This document shows, piece after piece, positions 17,444 to 26,581 of a DNA stretch of 64,000 nt. The stretch comes from an uncultured Lentisphaeraceae bacterium (GTDB taxonomy: Bacteria; Verrucomicrobiota; Kiritimatiellia; RFP12; DVOR01): positions 1 through 64,000 of the forward strand of contig CASDPK010000002.1 in the NCBI GenBank assembly GCA_949282555.1, written 5' to 3'. Position 1 is the first letter of the stretch; each line of letters opens with the position of its first letter. The notes beneath the pieces are model-generated. The model worked only from the letters and a program-made list of their open reading frames with translations, was not told the DNA's origin and ran no database searches. Position numbers and translations under genes: made by a program.

Positions 17444-17463
17444 GCCTGTTGCGGAGATTCTCC

Positions 17464-18387
17464 ATGTCACCCACCGAACGACGTTTCGCCCTATTGATTG
17501 ACGCGGACAACATTTGTGATCAATATGTCCGAACCATCCTTAATGAGCTCGCCTCAAAGGGAACCGTGCTCTGCAAGCGCATCTACGGGGACTGGACCTC
17601 CACCCAACACAGCAAGTGGAAGAACGTATTGCTGAGGCATGCGATCCAACCCATCCAACAATACAGTTACACCACCGGAAAGAACGCGACCGATTCCGCC
17701 ATGATCATCGACGCGATGGACTTGCTCTATTCCGGAAACTTCGATGGATTCTGCCTTGCCTCTTCGGACAGTGACTTCACGCGGTTGGCGGTGCGCCTCC
17801 GGGAAGGTGGAATGTACGTTATCGGCATGGGTGAACAAAAGACGCCAAAGTCCTTTTGTGTCGCCTGCAATGAATTTAAATACCTTGATCTCCTCAAACA
17901 TCAAACACCACCAACTGAGCCCTCCGTACCACCATCTTCCGCAACTAGCCCGGGGTCTTCCGCGTCCAAGCCCAAACAGCCCTCCACACCTAAACTCGAA
18001 CAGCCCAAGAGCCCTACGGCAAAACCAGTTTCACTGGAGGAAGCCCCCCAAAAACAACTTTCCTCCGGCAGCCAACCTCAGCCCTCCAACACGCACCCCA
18101 CGCCGGCCGTCGCCAACGCTGAAGCCTCCACGCCAAATCGCCCACCGCAGAGCCTTAAGGCCATCCGCGGCATCATCCACGCAATTCTCAATGAAAACTC
18201 AGACGAAGAGGGGTGGTTGGCACTTCCCCGCCTTAAAGAACTCTTGATTAAACGCCAGCCCAGTTTTGACACCCGCAACTTCGGCAAAGCAAAATTCTCT
18301 GCATTCCTTGAGACTCTCGGCACCCTTGAGTTGCGCCAATCCTCCGCCGGACATGTCGCCGCCACACGCAGAAAACCCTCCGCATAA
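17464..18387 (+). CDS. NYN (LabA-type) domain protein with C-terminal OST-HTH/LOTUS domain
   Basis: Residues 1-145 form a LabA/DUF88-type NYN domain with FALLIDADN (first metal Asp), YTTGKNATDSAMIIDAMDLL and LASSDSDFTRLA. A low-complexity Pro/Ser/Lys linker (150-220) leads to an OST-HTH (LOTUS) domain at about 228-300 (IRGIIHAILNENSDEEGW to FGKAKFSAFLETL). NYN domains of this group are ribonuclease-like, and LOTUS domains bind RNA, including G-quadruplexes, so an RNA-processing role is likely. GCGGAG seven bases upstream supports ATG 17464. The linker region is less GC-rich than the neighbours. Confidence 0.87.
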   Translation: MSPTERRFALLIDADNICDQYVRTILNELASKGTVLCKRIYGDWTSTQHSKWKNVLLRHAIQPIQQYSYTTGKNATDSAMIIDAMDLLYSGNFDGFCLASSDSDFTRLAVRLREGGMYVIGMGEQKTPKSFCVACNEFKYLDLLKHQTPPTEPSVPPSSATSPGSSASKPKQPSTPKLEQPKSPTAKPVSLEEAPQKQLSSGSQPQPSNTHPTPAVANAEASTPNRPPQSLKAIRGIIHAILNENSDEEGWLALPRLKELLIKRQPSFDTRNFGKAKFSAFLETLGTLELRQSSAGHVAATRRKPSA

Positions 18388-18456
18388 ACTCCGATAACCC
18401 TTTTCTCCTTTCCTTTGCTTGACCAAACTCAGTCTTCAATGTTCAGCCCCTCCAAA

Positions 18457-18501
18457 TGTCAATTTTTAGAAATTGACACGAACTCCGCAAAAAGATATAT
18501 T
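18457..18501 (+). promoter_or_regulatory. Fic gene promoter with overlapping operator palindrome
   Basis: TGTCAATTT (18457-18465) and AAATTGACA (18470-18478) are perfect 9-bp inverted arms around TTAG. The second arm contains the -35 TTGACA (18473-18478), followed by 17 bases and the -10 TATATT (18496-18501). A protein bound to the palindrome would block the -35, so this looks like an autoregulatory or repressor operator. Confidence 0.7.
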
Positions 18502-18545
18502 ACTTCATGATTTCTCAATCACAATCACTGAGTTGAAATATTGCT

Positions 18546-19874
18546 ATGAACTTCTCCCCTGCGCCTGAATTATGGAATCCGACGTTCAAAAAGTGGTTTA
18601 GCGAGAATCCGGCACGCGTTAATGTGGGCCGTACGGAAGCCCAACGTCAAAGAGACTACTTACCATGGCGTAACATTCGTTATGCCCATCCAAAAACTTA
18701 TCCCGCAGACGTGTGGTGGTCGCTTCTTCTATTGGCGAGAAATCCGATGCCCATCTCCGATACGCTCGTTGGGAAAAATGGAATGCCGTTCCTCTACGCC
18801 AACACGTCGGAGGTGCAACGGCTTCTGCATGAGATCGACCAAAACGCAGGGTTCGCGATCTCCTCGGAGAGCCCGATGTCAAAGCAGAACTTCTCTGATA
18901 TGCGGCGAAACTATCTCCAACAATCCCAAGTCATGGAGGCCATTTCGTCCAGCCAAATGGAAGGTGCGGCGACCACGCGAGCCGTTGCCCGACAAATGTT
19001 GGCCGAATGTCGTCCCCCAAGCACCCCCTCCGAGCAAATGATCGTCAACAATTACGCCACCATCTCTGCACTTGAGGACTGGAAAACAGAACCGCTGACA
19101 CAAGAATTGCTCTTCCGCATTCACCGAACGCTGACGAGGGGGACCTTGGCACAAGGACAACAAGGGCGTTATCGCCGCCCACAAGAAGACATCCGCGTGA
19201 TGAGCCCCACAGGGGAAACCGTCTATCTTCCCCCACCGGCGGAACACCTTCCCCATCGTTTGGAAACGCTTATGGCATTCGCCAATCAACCGAACGCCGA
19301 ACGTGTCCCCTTCCTTCACCCCGTCCTTAAGGCAATCCTTTTGCACACCCTTTTCGCATACGAGCACCCATTCTGCGACGGGAATGGAAGAACTGCACGT
19401 GCATTGTTTTATTGGAGCCTTCTGCGAGACGGTTACTGGCTCTCGCCTTACATCTCCATCTCCCACGAGCTCAGCAAAGATCGTAAGGCATACGATCGAG
19501 CCTACCTTGACATGGAGAGTTGCCACCTCGACACCACCTATTGCCTTTTAGTCAACCTTCGCGCCTTTGCGGCAGGGATTCACCATCTTCATGCCCATAT
19601 TCTCCGAGAAAGCGAGCGAACCGCCCAAACGCGTCTCCGTTTCGGCAAACAACTCAACCCCCGTCAACTCGCGCTATTAGAGCACACCCTCCGGCATGAA
19701 AATCACCACTACACCATTTCGGAGCACCTTCGGTGGCACGGTATCACACTCAACACGGCAAGGGCCGATCTCACGGACCTCGTGGCGAAGGGATACCTCC
19801 TCTCCCGAAAAGTGGGACGATCCCTCTACTTCACGGACACTGGGCTTTTCCGAAGACTGATGGAGCCCCGATAA
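18546..19874 (+). CDS. Fic-domain protein adenylyltransferase (class II) with C-terminal winged helix
   Basis: Fic enzymes transfer AMP from ATP to target hydroxyls. The active-site loop HPFCDGNGRTAR (H274 to R285) is intact, and the inhibitory helix motif SSQMEG (S135 to G140) lies N-terminal of it, making this a class II, self-inhibited Fic. The C-terminus (about 370-442) has a winged helix-turn-helix (TISEHLRWHGITLNTARADL and a wing with GRSLYFT), as in Fic proteins that repress their own promoter. That fits the palindrome over the -35. Targets are unknown. There is no separate antitoxin gene. The upstream region is AT-rich for this genome, which may indicate transfer. Confidence 0.9.
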   Translation: MNFSPAPELWNPTFKKWFSENPARVNVGRTEAQRQRDYLPWRNIRYAHPKTYPADVWWSLLLLARNPMPISDTLVGKNGMPFLYANTSEVQRLLHEIDQNAGFAISSESPMSKQNFSDMRRNYLQQSQVMEAISSSQMEGAATTRAVARQMLAECRPPSTPSEQMIVNNYATISALEDWKTEPLTQELLFRIHRTLTRGTLAQGQQGRYRRPQEDIRVMSPTGETVYLPPPAEHLPHRLETLMAFANQPNAERVPFLHPVLKAILLHTLFAYEHPFCDGNGRTARALFYWSLLRDGYWLSPYISISHELSKDRKAYDRAYLDMESCHLDTTYCLLVNLRAFAAGIHHLHAHILRESERTAQTRLRFGKQLNPRQLALLEHTLRHENHHYTISEHLRWHGITLNTARADLTDLVAKGYLLSRKVGRSLYFTDTGLFRRLMEPR

Positions 19875-19987
19875 AACACCCTTCCCCATCACAAACGTGA
19901 CATTTGCCAAGGTGTTCGGCCCATCCACGACGAAGCATGGCTGACGCCGTTGCTGAACGCGCAATAAATCCACGGGAAATCGCCCTC

Positions 19988-20746
19988 TCAGTAGGGCAAG
20001 TCGAAATCGATGAACTCCACGGACAGGTCGGTTTCCTTCGCCAACCACTCGCCAAGGGCGCGGACACCGAAACGCTCAGTGGCATAGTGGCCGGCAAAGA
20101 GCGCATTGGCGCCCCAGTCTCGGGCGAGGTTATAGGCCACAAGGTTGGCCTCCCCGCAAAGATAAACGTCAAGCCCCTCACGGGCGGCTTGGGCAATACC
20201 CTCGGGCGCGCCTCCGGAACAGATGCCGACAGTGCGCAGAAGCGGTGCGCCGAAGTCAAAACGCTCCACACGACGAGGGCGGACAGCCTCACGCACGCGG
20301 TGTTCAAACGCATCGCGCGTGAGCGGCTCGGGCAGAAGCCCGGCACAACCGATGGTCTGCCCATGATAGTCCATGAAGGGGCGCACCCGCGTCAACCCCA
20401 AGGCCAGGGCCAATTGCGCGTTATTGCCAAGGCGGGGGTGCGCGTCGAGCGGGAGATGGGCGGCGTAAACGGCGAGGTTATGCCGAAGCGCCGCAGCCAC
20501 AAGGCGGCGATTGACGCCGGTGATCCGCGCGAGTGAGTTCCCCCACGAAAGCCCATGATGGACCAAAAGCATTTGGGCGCCCCGCGCGGCGGCGGCCTCA
20601 AAGGTTTCCAAGGAAGCGTCCACCGCCGTGGCCACACGGGTCACAGGGCCCTCGTTCTCAATCTGAAGGCCATTGTTGGAAACGTCCGAAAACGCGGAAA
20701 GGCGCAACTCCCGGTCGAGCAGCGCGGCGATCTCATCGCAATTCAT
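19988..20746 (-). CDS. Nif3-like dinuclear metal center protein
   Basis: A 252-residue member of the Nif3/YbgI family: NGLQIEN near residue 25, LLVHHGLSW with two metal-binding His, and the C-terminal FAGHYATERFGVRALGEWL. Members form hexamers with a dimetal site and have been linked to GTP cyclohydrolase-like chemistry, but the general function is unsettled. AGAGG five bases upstream supports the start. It follows the oxidoreductase gene by 25 bases on the same strand and is probably co-transcribed. Confidence 0.9.
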   Translation of the reverse strand: MNCDEIAALLDRELRLSAFSDVSNNGLQIENEGPVTRVATAVDASLETFEAAAARGAQMLLVHHGLSWGNSLARITGVNRRLVAAALRHNLAVYAAHLPLDAHPRLGNNAQLALALGLTRVRPFMDYHGQTIGCAGLLPEPLTRDAFEHRVREAVRPRRVERFDFGAPLLRTVGICSGGAPEGIAQAAREGLDVYLCGEANLVAYNLARDWGANALFAGHYATERFGVRALGEWLAKETDLSVEFIDFDLPY

Positions 20747-20771
20747 GGGAACCTCTTTGGGGATGCCTCGT

Positions 20772-21965
20772 TCAACTCAAAAGCTCAACCTTGGGCACCG
20801 CAAAATCCACCCACTTGGACGCGGAATCGTCGGCCCCGGGCGCGATACTGCGCGCGGCCGTGTCGTTGAAGGTGGCCACACGCAAAGCGGGGTCCACCCC
20901 CACGCACCTGCTCTCGAACGGCTTCCCTTCCCGGGCGGCAAGGATGGTTGCGACGAACTCGCGGTAAGCCTCGGCAAGGGCCGCGATGTAAGCGGCATCA
21001 TCGCCATAAGGCTCGGCAAAGCGGGTCTCCGCCTGCGTGGCCGCGACGGCGCCCTTGGGAGATTCCTCCGTGCGGACGCCATCCGGCGTGACGCGCACCC
21101 AGCGCTCCCCGGCACTCTGCCGCCAATGGACGGCCCCCTTGTCGCCATAAAGGTCAAGCACAAGGCCATCGGCCTCGCCAATGGCAATTTGGCTGGCGCG
21201 GATGGTTCCAAGGGCCCCATTGGCAAACCGGAGAAGCACGATGGCATCGTCGTCCAAGATACGCCCCGCGACGGCAGGACGCCCCACCGCACAAAGCGCG
21301 GCAAGTTCCTGTCCACTGGTCCACTCCGCCAAAAGAAACGCCGGGCCCGCGAGATCGTAAACCGCGCCGGCGGCGCCGCACCGGCGAGGATCGACGCGCC
21401 ACCCCGCAGAGCGGTTGCCCGCGGTCTCAAGCCGCGGTCCCATCCATCCATGATGATACGTCACGTCAATGCGGCGAATGTTGCCGATGCCGCCGGAGGC
21501 CACAAAGTCCCTCAATGCGCAAAGGGCGGGATAGAAGGGATACACATAGGCAGTGGCATAAATCTCCGGGCTCATGAGCGTGCGGCGCTTAAGGTTCTGC
21601 GCCTCGTCCATGTTGCAGCTCATGGGCTTTTCGGAGAAGACGGGGAAGCCGGCGTCAAAGGCGGCCATGGTCACCGGATAGTGCATGTTGTTGGGGGCCA
21701 CCACCGTCACAAGGTCAATCCGCTCCGGGCCCTCAACCTTGGATTCCCGACGGAACATATCGCGATAGACGCCATAGACGCGCTTGGGGTCGAGGCCCAA
21801 CGCTTTGCCCGTCTCAAACGACCGCTGCCGTGTTGAGCCGAACGCGCCACACACCACCTCCAAGCAACCGCTCGCCTCAATGGCCGCCCGATGGATGCGG
21901 CCCATGAAGGACTCCTGTCCTCCGCCGACCATCGCGACTTTCAGTTTTGTCTGTTGCTTTGTCAT
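20772..21965 (-). CDS. Gfo/Idh/MocA-family NAD(P)-dependent oxidoreductase
   Basis: The N-terminal Rossmann domain starts KVAMVGGGQESFMGRIH and contains the EKP motif (FSEKPMSCNM) that holds the catalytic Lys. A C-terminal alpha/beta substrate domain follows (YHHGWMGPRLETAGNRSAGW). These enzymes oxidise or reduce sugars and cyclitols; the substrate is not predictable. ATG 21965 is chosen for GGA at suitable spacing; ATG 21977 is possible. There is no signal peptide. The neighbouring Nif3-like gene gives no pathway clue. Confidence 0.88.
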   Translation of the reverse strand: MTKQQTKLKVAMVGGGQESFMGRIHRAAIEASGCLEVVCGAFGSTRQRSFETGKALGLDPKRVYGVYRDMFRRESKVEGPERIDLVTVVAPNNMHYPVTMAAFDAGFPVFSEKPMSCNMDEAQNLKRRTLMSPEIYATAYVYPFYPALCALRDFVASGGIGNIRRIDVTYHHGWMGPRLETAGNRSAGWRVDPRRCGAAGAVYDLAGPAFLLAEWTSGQELAALCAVGRPAVAGRILDDDAIVLLRFANGALGTIRASQIAIGEADGLVLDLYGDKGAVHWRQSAGERWVRVTPDGVRTEESPKGAVAATQAETRFAEPYGDDAAYIAALAEAYREFVATILAAREGKPFESRCVGVDPALRVATFNDTAARSIAPGADDSASKWVDFAVPKVELLS

Positions 21966-22094
21966 TTTACTTTCCATACAGACCGGATACACCCGGCCAA
22001 ACCGCTCTTATATTAGCGGGTTGAAGCGAAAAAAGCAATCACAGAAACAACTTTCCGGAGCCTGCGTTCTCCAAGTTACACCCTAGAACGCTTC

Positions 22095-22150
22095 CCCTCC
22101 GCATCCCAAAGCGAAAGGCTCCGCATCCCGCTTCGGGATACGGAGCCTCC
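22095..22150. repeat. Dispersed palindromic repeat, copy 3
   Basis: Two CTCCGCATCCC units start at 22097 and 22119, exactly 22 bases apart. The second pairs with CGGGATACGGAG (22134-22145) in an inverted repeat with only three loop bases. It lies between the oxidoreductase start and the stop of the secreted protein at 22175. Confidence 0.8.
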
Positions 22151-22174
22151 GGCCCCACGGCATAGGCGGGCGCG

Positions 22175-24484
22175 TCAACGCAGACGCAAGCGGAAACCGT
22201 GGCCCTTTCGAGGCGGCACCGACTCCGCTCTCCACAGCTCAACCGTCAACGGTTCCGAGCGGAACGGCCCATCGAGAATGACACATTCCGCCCAAATGCG
22301 GCAAATGCCCTCCATGTCCTGCACCAAGGTCTTGGGATCAAGATACATTTGCGTCAGATTCCCGCTCGTCTTGGAAAGCCCCAGCGTGCGGTGATATTCC
22401 ACATCGGAAAAATGCGTCCACGCATCGTAGAAGGGAGACATGTCCAACGCCCCGGCAAAGAGCGGCATGGTGACGACGCGATCCAAGCAATCCTCCTCCA
22501 AGCGACACACGGCATTCGTCGCGCATCCCATGGCATTCACCGGCTCCGCATTGTGCAGCAACGTGAGCGTATACTCGGGGGTGAAGTTGGGGATGGAAGC
22601 GCTGACGGCCCCTTCACGCACCTCCGGAATCGCATAACTGCTGTGCGAGAAAAAGAGCTCCCCCTTTGCCGGGACAACGAAGGGGTGCGTCGTTTCCACC
22701 TCTCCCGTCTCAGGGTCTTTGACAGCGTGCGTGAAATCCCAATGCCGCGTTGAGCCGCCCTCTTTGGCATACCTCAGCGAATAGTTCTTGCCATCCAAAT
22801 GAATGGGTTCCGCCGTTGTGTTCGTGAGCACAAACCCCTTTCCGGCCGAAAATCCGGAAGTTTCCCCCTCCGTATCTTTCGACGCCGTGAAGCACGTGCG
22901 CGTGAGATAGAGCCCCGGCGGGAGCGTATGCGGCACCTCGCGCTCGGCATACACCACAAACTCCCCTGCCACCGCCTGCGGGTCGTCCGGCCACGTAAGC
23001 GTCAACACCCCATCGGCCCACATCGCCGACGTGAATGGGGGAATCGGCTCAAGCTCCACCGTCAAGGGCTCAGAATCCACCAAGAGTTCCTCCCCGGCCC
23101 CCGTCAAGTAGCAAAGGGAAACCACCGTCTGCATCGTGCTTCCCGGCGGCAACCCCTCAAACGTTGCCGTCCGGCGCTGTCCATCGGCCTCCTTGATGAT
23201 CTGCTGGTAAACACGGCGCACCGTCAGCACAGGCGTCAGCGTCGGCGGAGCCATCTCCCCCGTCGCGCGCACCCACATTTCCTGAGATTCCGAAGCCGGC
23301 ACCGAAAGCGACAAATAAAGATCCCCAAAGCGATGCAGCGGCTTCCACGTCACACCGTCAAAGCTCACCTCCAAGCCACCATTCCAATCACCCGCCTGTA
23401 GAAATCCCGAAGCTTCCGCGCCCTGCATCCACGTCGCCAACTTCAGCGGCTCCCGGGGCACGAAGCACCCCTCACCGCGCTCCGTCCACTCCGGACGCCA
23501 ACGCGGCGACACCGTCTCCGAGGCGGGAACCCCCGCCGCAGAGATGCGATATTCCGTCGGGGACACTCCGACGATGTCCCATTCCAGCGTGAACCCGGTG
23601 CGCGTGATCTCCGTCACACGAAGATTGCGCGGCGGGGAATAGGGCAACACATGAATCGTTTCGGTGAAGGTTCCGGAAGCCCCCAAATCGTCCCACACCG
23701 TCACCGACAGCGGATAGTAGCCATCCAATTCCGGCGCAAGGAAGGAAACCGAAAGTCCCGGCGTGACGGGTTCCTGCGTGATCGTTTGATCCGCGAAGGT
23801 AAACGTTGCACGAGAATACGTCCCGGAACCTCCCGAGAGCTCCGCCAACGAGCACCGAACCGGCATTCCCACGCGCACCGTGTCGGGCACCGACAACGTG
23901 GCCTGAATCCCTGGCGGACGCCACTTCCAAACCACCCGGCTCACAATGAAAAGGTTCCCCTCGTCTGCATTCTGCAAGCGCAGATATTCCGCGTTCACGC
24001 CCTCCTCAAAGGTGAAGATAAGCGTCATCGGGACATCCTTGCCGATGCCCTTGAAGGAGAACGCTTGACTCACCGGAGCCAGGTCATCGCGAACGGCCAA
24101 TTCCAACGTCAGACTTTTGTCGTTTGCGGCCGTATCCGTCGTGACCGCCACCGTCACCGCCACATACGTGATGAAATCCGGCTGGTCAAACGTTTTGAGC
24201 AAGGCGCTTGCGCGGTTTTTCCGCAACCCAACGCCATCACGCTTCGCATAGCACCGATCCTTGCCGCCATCCCCCCAACCGTCGCGCGCCTCCGGACGCT
24301 TCACACAAAGCGGACTGGAAAAGCCAAAGGTGGCGCCATTGTCATTCTCCACCTCCGTCGGCGGAACGGTCGAATCGTCATACTTGGTCGGCGTCAGCAA
24401 GAAATCCTGCGAATCACCGTCAGCTCGAAGAATAACGGCAGTCAGCATCCCCACCCAAACCAATGCCCACCGCCAAAACCTCAT
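22175..24484 (-). CDS. Large secreted protein with fibronectin-III-like and lamin-tail-like regions
   Basis: A 769-residue exported protein of unknown function. A signal peptide (residues 1-21) is followed by beta-rich domains. One reads as a fibronectin type III fold (PRNLRVTEITRTGFTLEW, about residues 305-340). A later stretch resembles a lamin-tail domain (GFVLTNTTAEPIHLDGKNY and FVVPAKGELFF). It has no catalytic motif, so adhesion or surface display is a guess. The last residues, GFRLRLR, match the tail of the C10-type protease at 8958. Its ATG overlaps the rdgB stop by ATGA, an odd coupling of a housekeeping gene to a surface protein. Confidence 0.7.
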   Translation of the reverse strand: MRFWRWALVWVGMLTAVILRADGDSQDFLLTPTKYDDSTVPPTEVENDNGATFGFSSPLCVKRPEARDGWGDGGKDRCYAKRDGVGLRKNRASALLKTFDQPDFITYVAVTVAVTTDTAANDKSLTLELAVRDDLAPVSQAFSFKGIGKDVPMTLIFTFEEGVNAEYLRLQNADEGNLFIVSRVVWKWRPPGIQATLSVPDTVRVGMPVRCSLAELSGGSGTYSRATFTFADQTITQEPVTPGLSVSFLAPELDGYYPLSVTVWDDLGASGTFTETIHVLPYSPPRNLRVTEITRTGFTLEWDIVGVSPTEYRISAAGVPASETVSPRWRPEWTERGEGCFVPREPLKLATWMQGAEASGFLQAGDWNGGLEVSFDGVTWKPLHRFGDLYLSLSVPASESQEMWVRATGEMAPPTLTPVLTVRRVYQQIIKEADGQRRTATFEGLPPGSTMQTVVSLCYLTGAGEELLVDSEPLTVELEPIPPFTSAMWADGVLTLTWPDDPQAVAGEFVVYAEREVPHTLPPGLYLTRTCFTASKDTEGETSGFSAGKGFVLTNTTAEPIHLDGKNYSLRYAKEGGSTRHWDFTHAVKDPETGEVETTHPFVVPAKGELFFSHSSYAIPEVREGAVSASIPNFTPEYTLTLLHNAEPVNAMGCATNAVCRLEEDCLDRVVTMPLFAGALDMSPFYDAWTHFSDVEYHRTLGLSKTSGNLTQMYLDPKTLVQDMEGICRIWAECVILDGPFRSEPLTVELWRAESVPPRKGHGFRLRLR

Positions 24485-25074
24485 CTGTCCGCCTCCGCAG
24501 CAAACCATTCTGCCCGCGCACGGGCAAAAGCCTGCGCACGATGCGACAACGTTGCCTTCACCTCCGCCGGAAGGTCCGCGAAGGAGCGCGAATGCCCCTC
24601 GGGAATGAACAACGGATCATACCCAAAGCCACCCGCCCCCGAAGGCGCATCGGCGATACGCCCCACGCAAACCCCTCGGAGCGTGCGCGTGGGTTGCCCG
24701 GGGAGCGCCAACGCCAACGCACAGACGAAGCGCGCCCCACGCCGTCCCTGCGGCACCCCCTCGAGGGCCCGCAACAGTTTGGCATTGTTGGCCGCCGTAT
24801 CGCCATGCACTCCGGCATAACGCGCCGAACGAATCCCCGGCTCGCCCCCGAGCGCCTCCACTTCCAGCCCGGAATCATCCGCCAATGCTGGCAATCCCGT
24901 GGCGGCGCACCAAGCTTCGGCCTTGATGCGCGCATTCGCCTCAAACGTCTCGCCAGTCTCCTCAGGGTCGGGCGCCTCAGGCCACGCCTCGGTTCCCCGC
25001 AGCGTGATTCCTGGAAGCATCTCACGGATTTCCGCAAGCTTGTGAGCGTTGCGCGTGGCGATGAGCAGCGTCAT
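24481..25074 (-). CDS. rdgB: XTP/dITP diphosphatase (HAM1/RdgB)
   Basis: This 197-residue protein removes non-canonical purine nucleoside triphosphates. All family motifs are present: LIATRNAHKLAEI, ETGETFEANA with the metal-binding Glu, LADDSGLEVEALGGEPGIRSAR, GFGYDPLF and the C-terminal LSHRAQAF. The start at 25074 follows gltX by ten bases. An in-frame extension upstream would overlap gltX and lacks homology. The stop overlaps the next gene. Confidence 0.94.
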   Translation of the reverse strand: MTLLIATRNAHKLAEIREMLPGITLRGTEAWPEAPDPEETGETFEANARIKAEAWCAATGLPALADDSGLEVEALGGEPGIRSARYAGVHGDTAANNAKLLRALEGVPQGRRGARFVCALALALPGQPTRTLRGVCVGRIADAPSGAGGFGYDPLFIPEGHSRSFADLPAEVKATLSHRAQAFARARAEWFAAEADR

Positions 25075-25084
25075 CCCGCAACCC

Positions 25085-26413
25085 TCACAAAGACCCGTCA
25101 CGCAGGCGGGCCGCCGCCGTGCGCAACCGCCGCACGGAACGCTCACGCCCGAGAAGCTCGGCCATCTCAAAAAGGCCGATGCCCGTCATCGAGCCAGAGA
25201 GCGCCACGCGCACAGGATGCACCACGGCGCCCATGCCCTTGTCGCCGCGGGCCTGGCAGAACGCCTTGATGTCGGCCTCCAACGCCGCCGCCACGAATTC
25301 GGGCGCACGCTCGAAGTGCTCCGCCACCGTCTCCAACAATTCCGGAACGCCCTCGGCGTGCAGACGCTTCTCCACGTCCTTCGCCTCAAAGGGAAACGCC
25401 TCATCGAAGAAGCAACGGCAATTCCCGGGGAGATCGGCATACGTCTTCGTGCGCGGCTGAATGTGCCCCACGAGCTCATCAAGGTGCCCATTGAGGGGCG
25501 TCTCCGGAAGCCCCGCGGCCGTCAAGCGCGCCGTGAGCTCTCGCTCAAACTCCGCCTTCGGCTGACACGCGATGTATTCACCGTTCATCCACGTGAGCTT
25601 CTTGAGGTCAAACTGCGCCGGAGAGGATTTGCACTTGGCGAAATCGAACGCCTCCACCATCTCCTCACGCGTCATGATCTCACGATCGTCACCGGGGGCC
25701 CACCCCAACAACGCCAAATAGTTGAAGAGCGTCTCCGGCAAATAGCCCTGTTCGCGGAACTCACCCACGAAAGCCGAACCGTCACGTTTGGAATAAGGCT
25801 TGCCGGCATGGTTCACGATCATCGGCAGGTGCGCATACTTCGGCACGGGCGCACCCAACGCCTTGAAAAGCTGGATGTGCTTAAAGGTGTTCTCCACGTG
25901 GTCATCGCCACGGATGATATGCGTCACGCCCTGCGTGATGTCATCCAACACGTTGGCCAAGTGGAAGACCGGCGACCCATCGGAACGGACAATCACGAAG
26001 TCTTGCGTGTCCTTCGCCTGCTTGGTCAAATGCCCCTTCACGAGATCGTCATATTCAATGACGCCCTCCTTCGGCATCCGGAAAATCACGCACTCACCCT
26101 GACCGCCCTTGTTCTCCCGATAGGCGAAGCCCTTGGCGACCAGCTCCTCCGCCACGGCCAAATGATGCTCACGCTGACTCGTCTGATACATCACTTCGCC
26201 ATCGGCATCCAATCCCAACCATGCCATGCAGTCCAAAAGCGTCTGAATGGCCTCCGGCGTCGAACGTTCCAGATCCGTATCTTCCACACGCAACAAAAAC
26301 TCGCCACCCATGTGCCGGGCATAAAGCCAGTTGAAAATGGCGGCGCGAATATTGCCGATATGAACCTTGCCCGTTGGTGACGGGGCGAAACGAACGCGGA
26401 CTTTCTCTGCCAT
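25085..26413 (-). CDS. gltX: Glutamyl-tRNA synthetase
   Basis: A class I aminoacyl-tRNA synthetase. The signature appears as HIGN in APSPTGKVHIGNIRAA, and the second signature as YSKRDGS in place of KMSKS. The catalytic core and the C-terminal anticodon-binding helices are complete at 442 residues, slightly short of the usual 460-480. It charges tRNA-Glu (and tRNA-Gln in organisms using GatCAB). GGAGG nine bases before the ATG fixes the start. A TGGTATAAT promoter lies just upstream. Confidence 0.95.
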   Translation of the reverse strand: MAEKVRVRFAPSPTGKVHIGNIRAAIFNWLYARHMGGEFLLRVEDTDLERSTPEAIQTLLDCMAWLGLDADGEVMYQTSQREHHLAVAEELVAKGFAYRENKGGQGECVIFRMPKEGVIEYDDLVKGHLTKQAKDTQDFVIVRSDGSPVFHLANVLDDITQGVTHIIRGDDHVENTFKHIQLFKALGAPVPKYAHLPMIVNHAGKPYSKRDGSAFVGEFREQGYLPETLFNYLALLGWAPGDDREIMTREEMVEAFDFAKCKSSPAQFDLKKLTWMNGEYIACQPKAEFERELTARLTAAGLPETPLNGHLDELVGHIQPRTKTYADLPGNCRCFFDEAFPFEAKDVEKRLHAEGVPELLETVAEHFERAPEFVAAALEADIKAFCQARGDKGMGAVVHPVRVALSGSMTGIGLFEMAELLGRERSVRRLRTAAARLRDGSL

Positions 26414-26445
26414 GACGTGAATCCTCCAAAGGAATATGGCTCGCA

Positions 26446-26454
26446 ATTATACCA
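26446..26454 (-). promoter_or_regulatory. Extended -10 promoter of gltX (TGGTATAAT)
   Basis: On the minus strand TGG-TATAAT is a full extended -10 element. Transcription would start near 26439, about 26 bases before the gltX ATG. No clear -35 is visible. Confidence 0.6.
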
Positions 26455-26534
26455 AAGCGGTGCTTCCCGTATTCCACAAAAGGTTGTAGAACGACTTCTC
26501 CTGCCTACAACCGTCTTGAAACGGTCGGAAAACA

Positions 26535-26566
26535 AAAACGGCGCCCCGAAGGGACGCCGTTTTGAG
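26535..26566 (-). terminator. UUCG-loop terminator of the pilus-like operon
   Basis: Read on the minus strand, ACGGCGTCCC, TTCG, GGGCGCCGT forms a GC-rich stem (one bulged base) capped by a UUCG tetraloop and followed by TTTTTGTTTT. It lies directly after the secretin gene and before the gltX promoter region. Confidence 0.88.
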
Positions 26567-26581
26567 CAAGAGCGACGCGAC

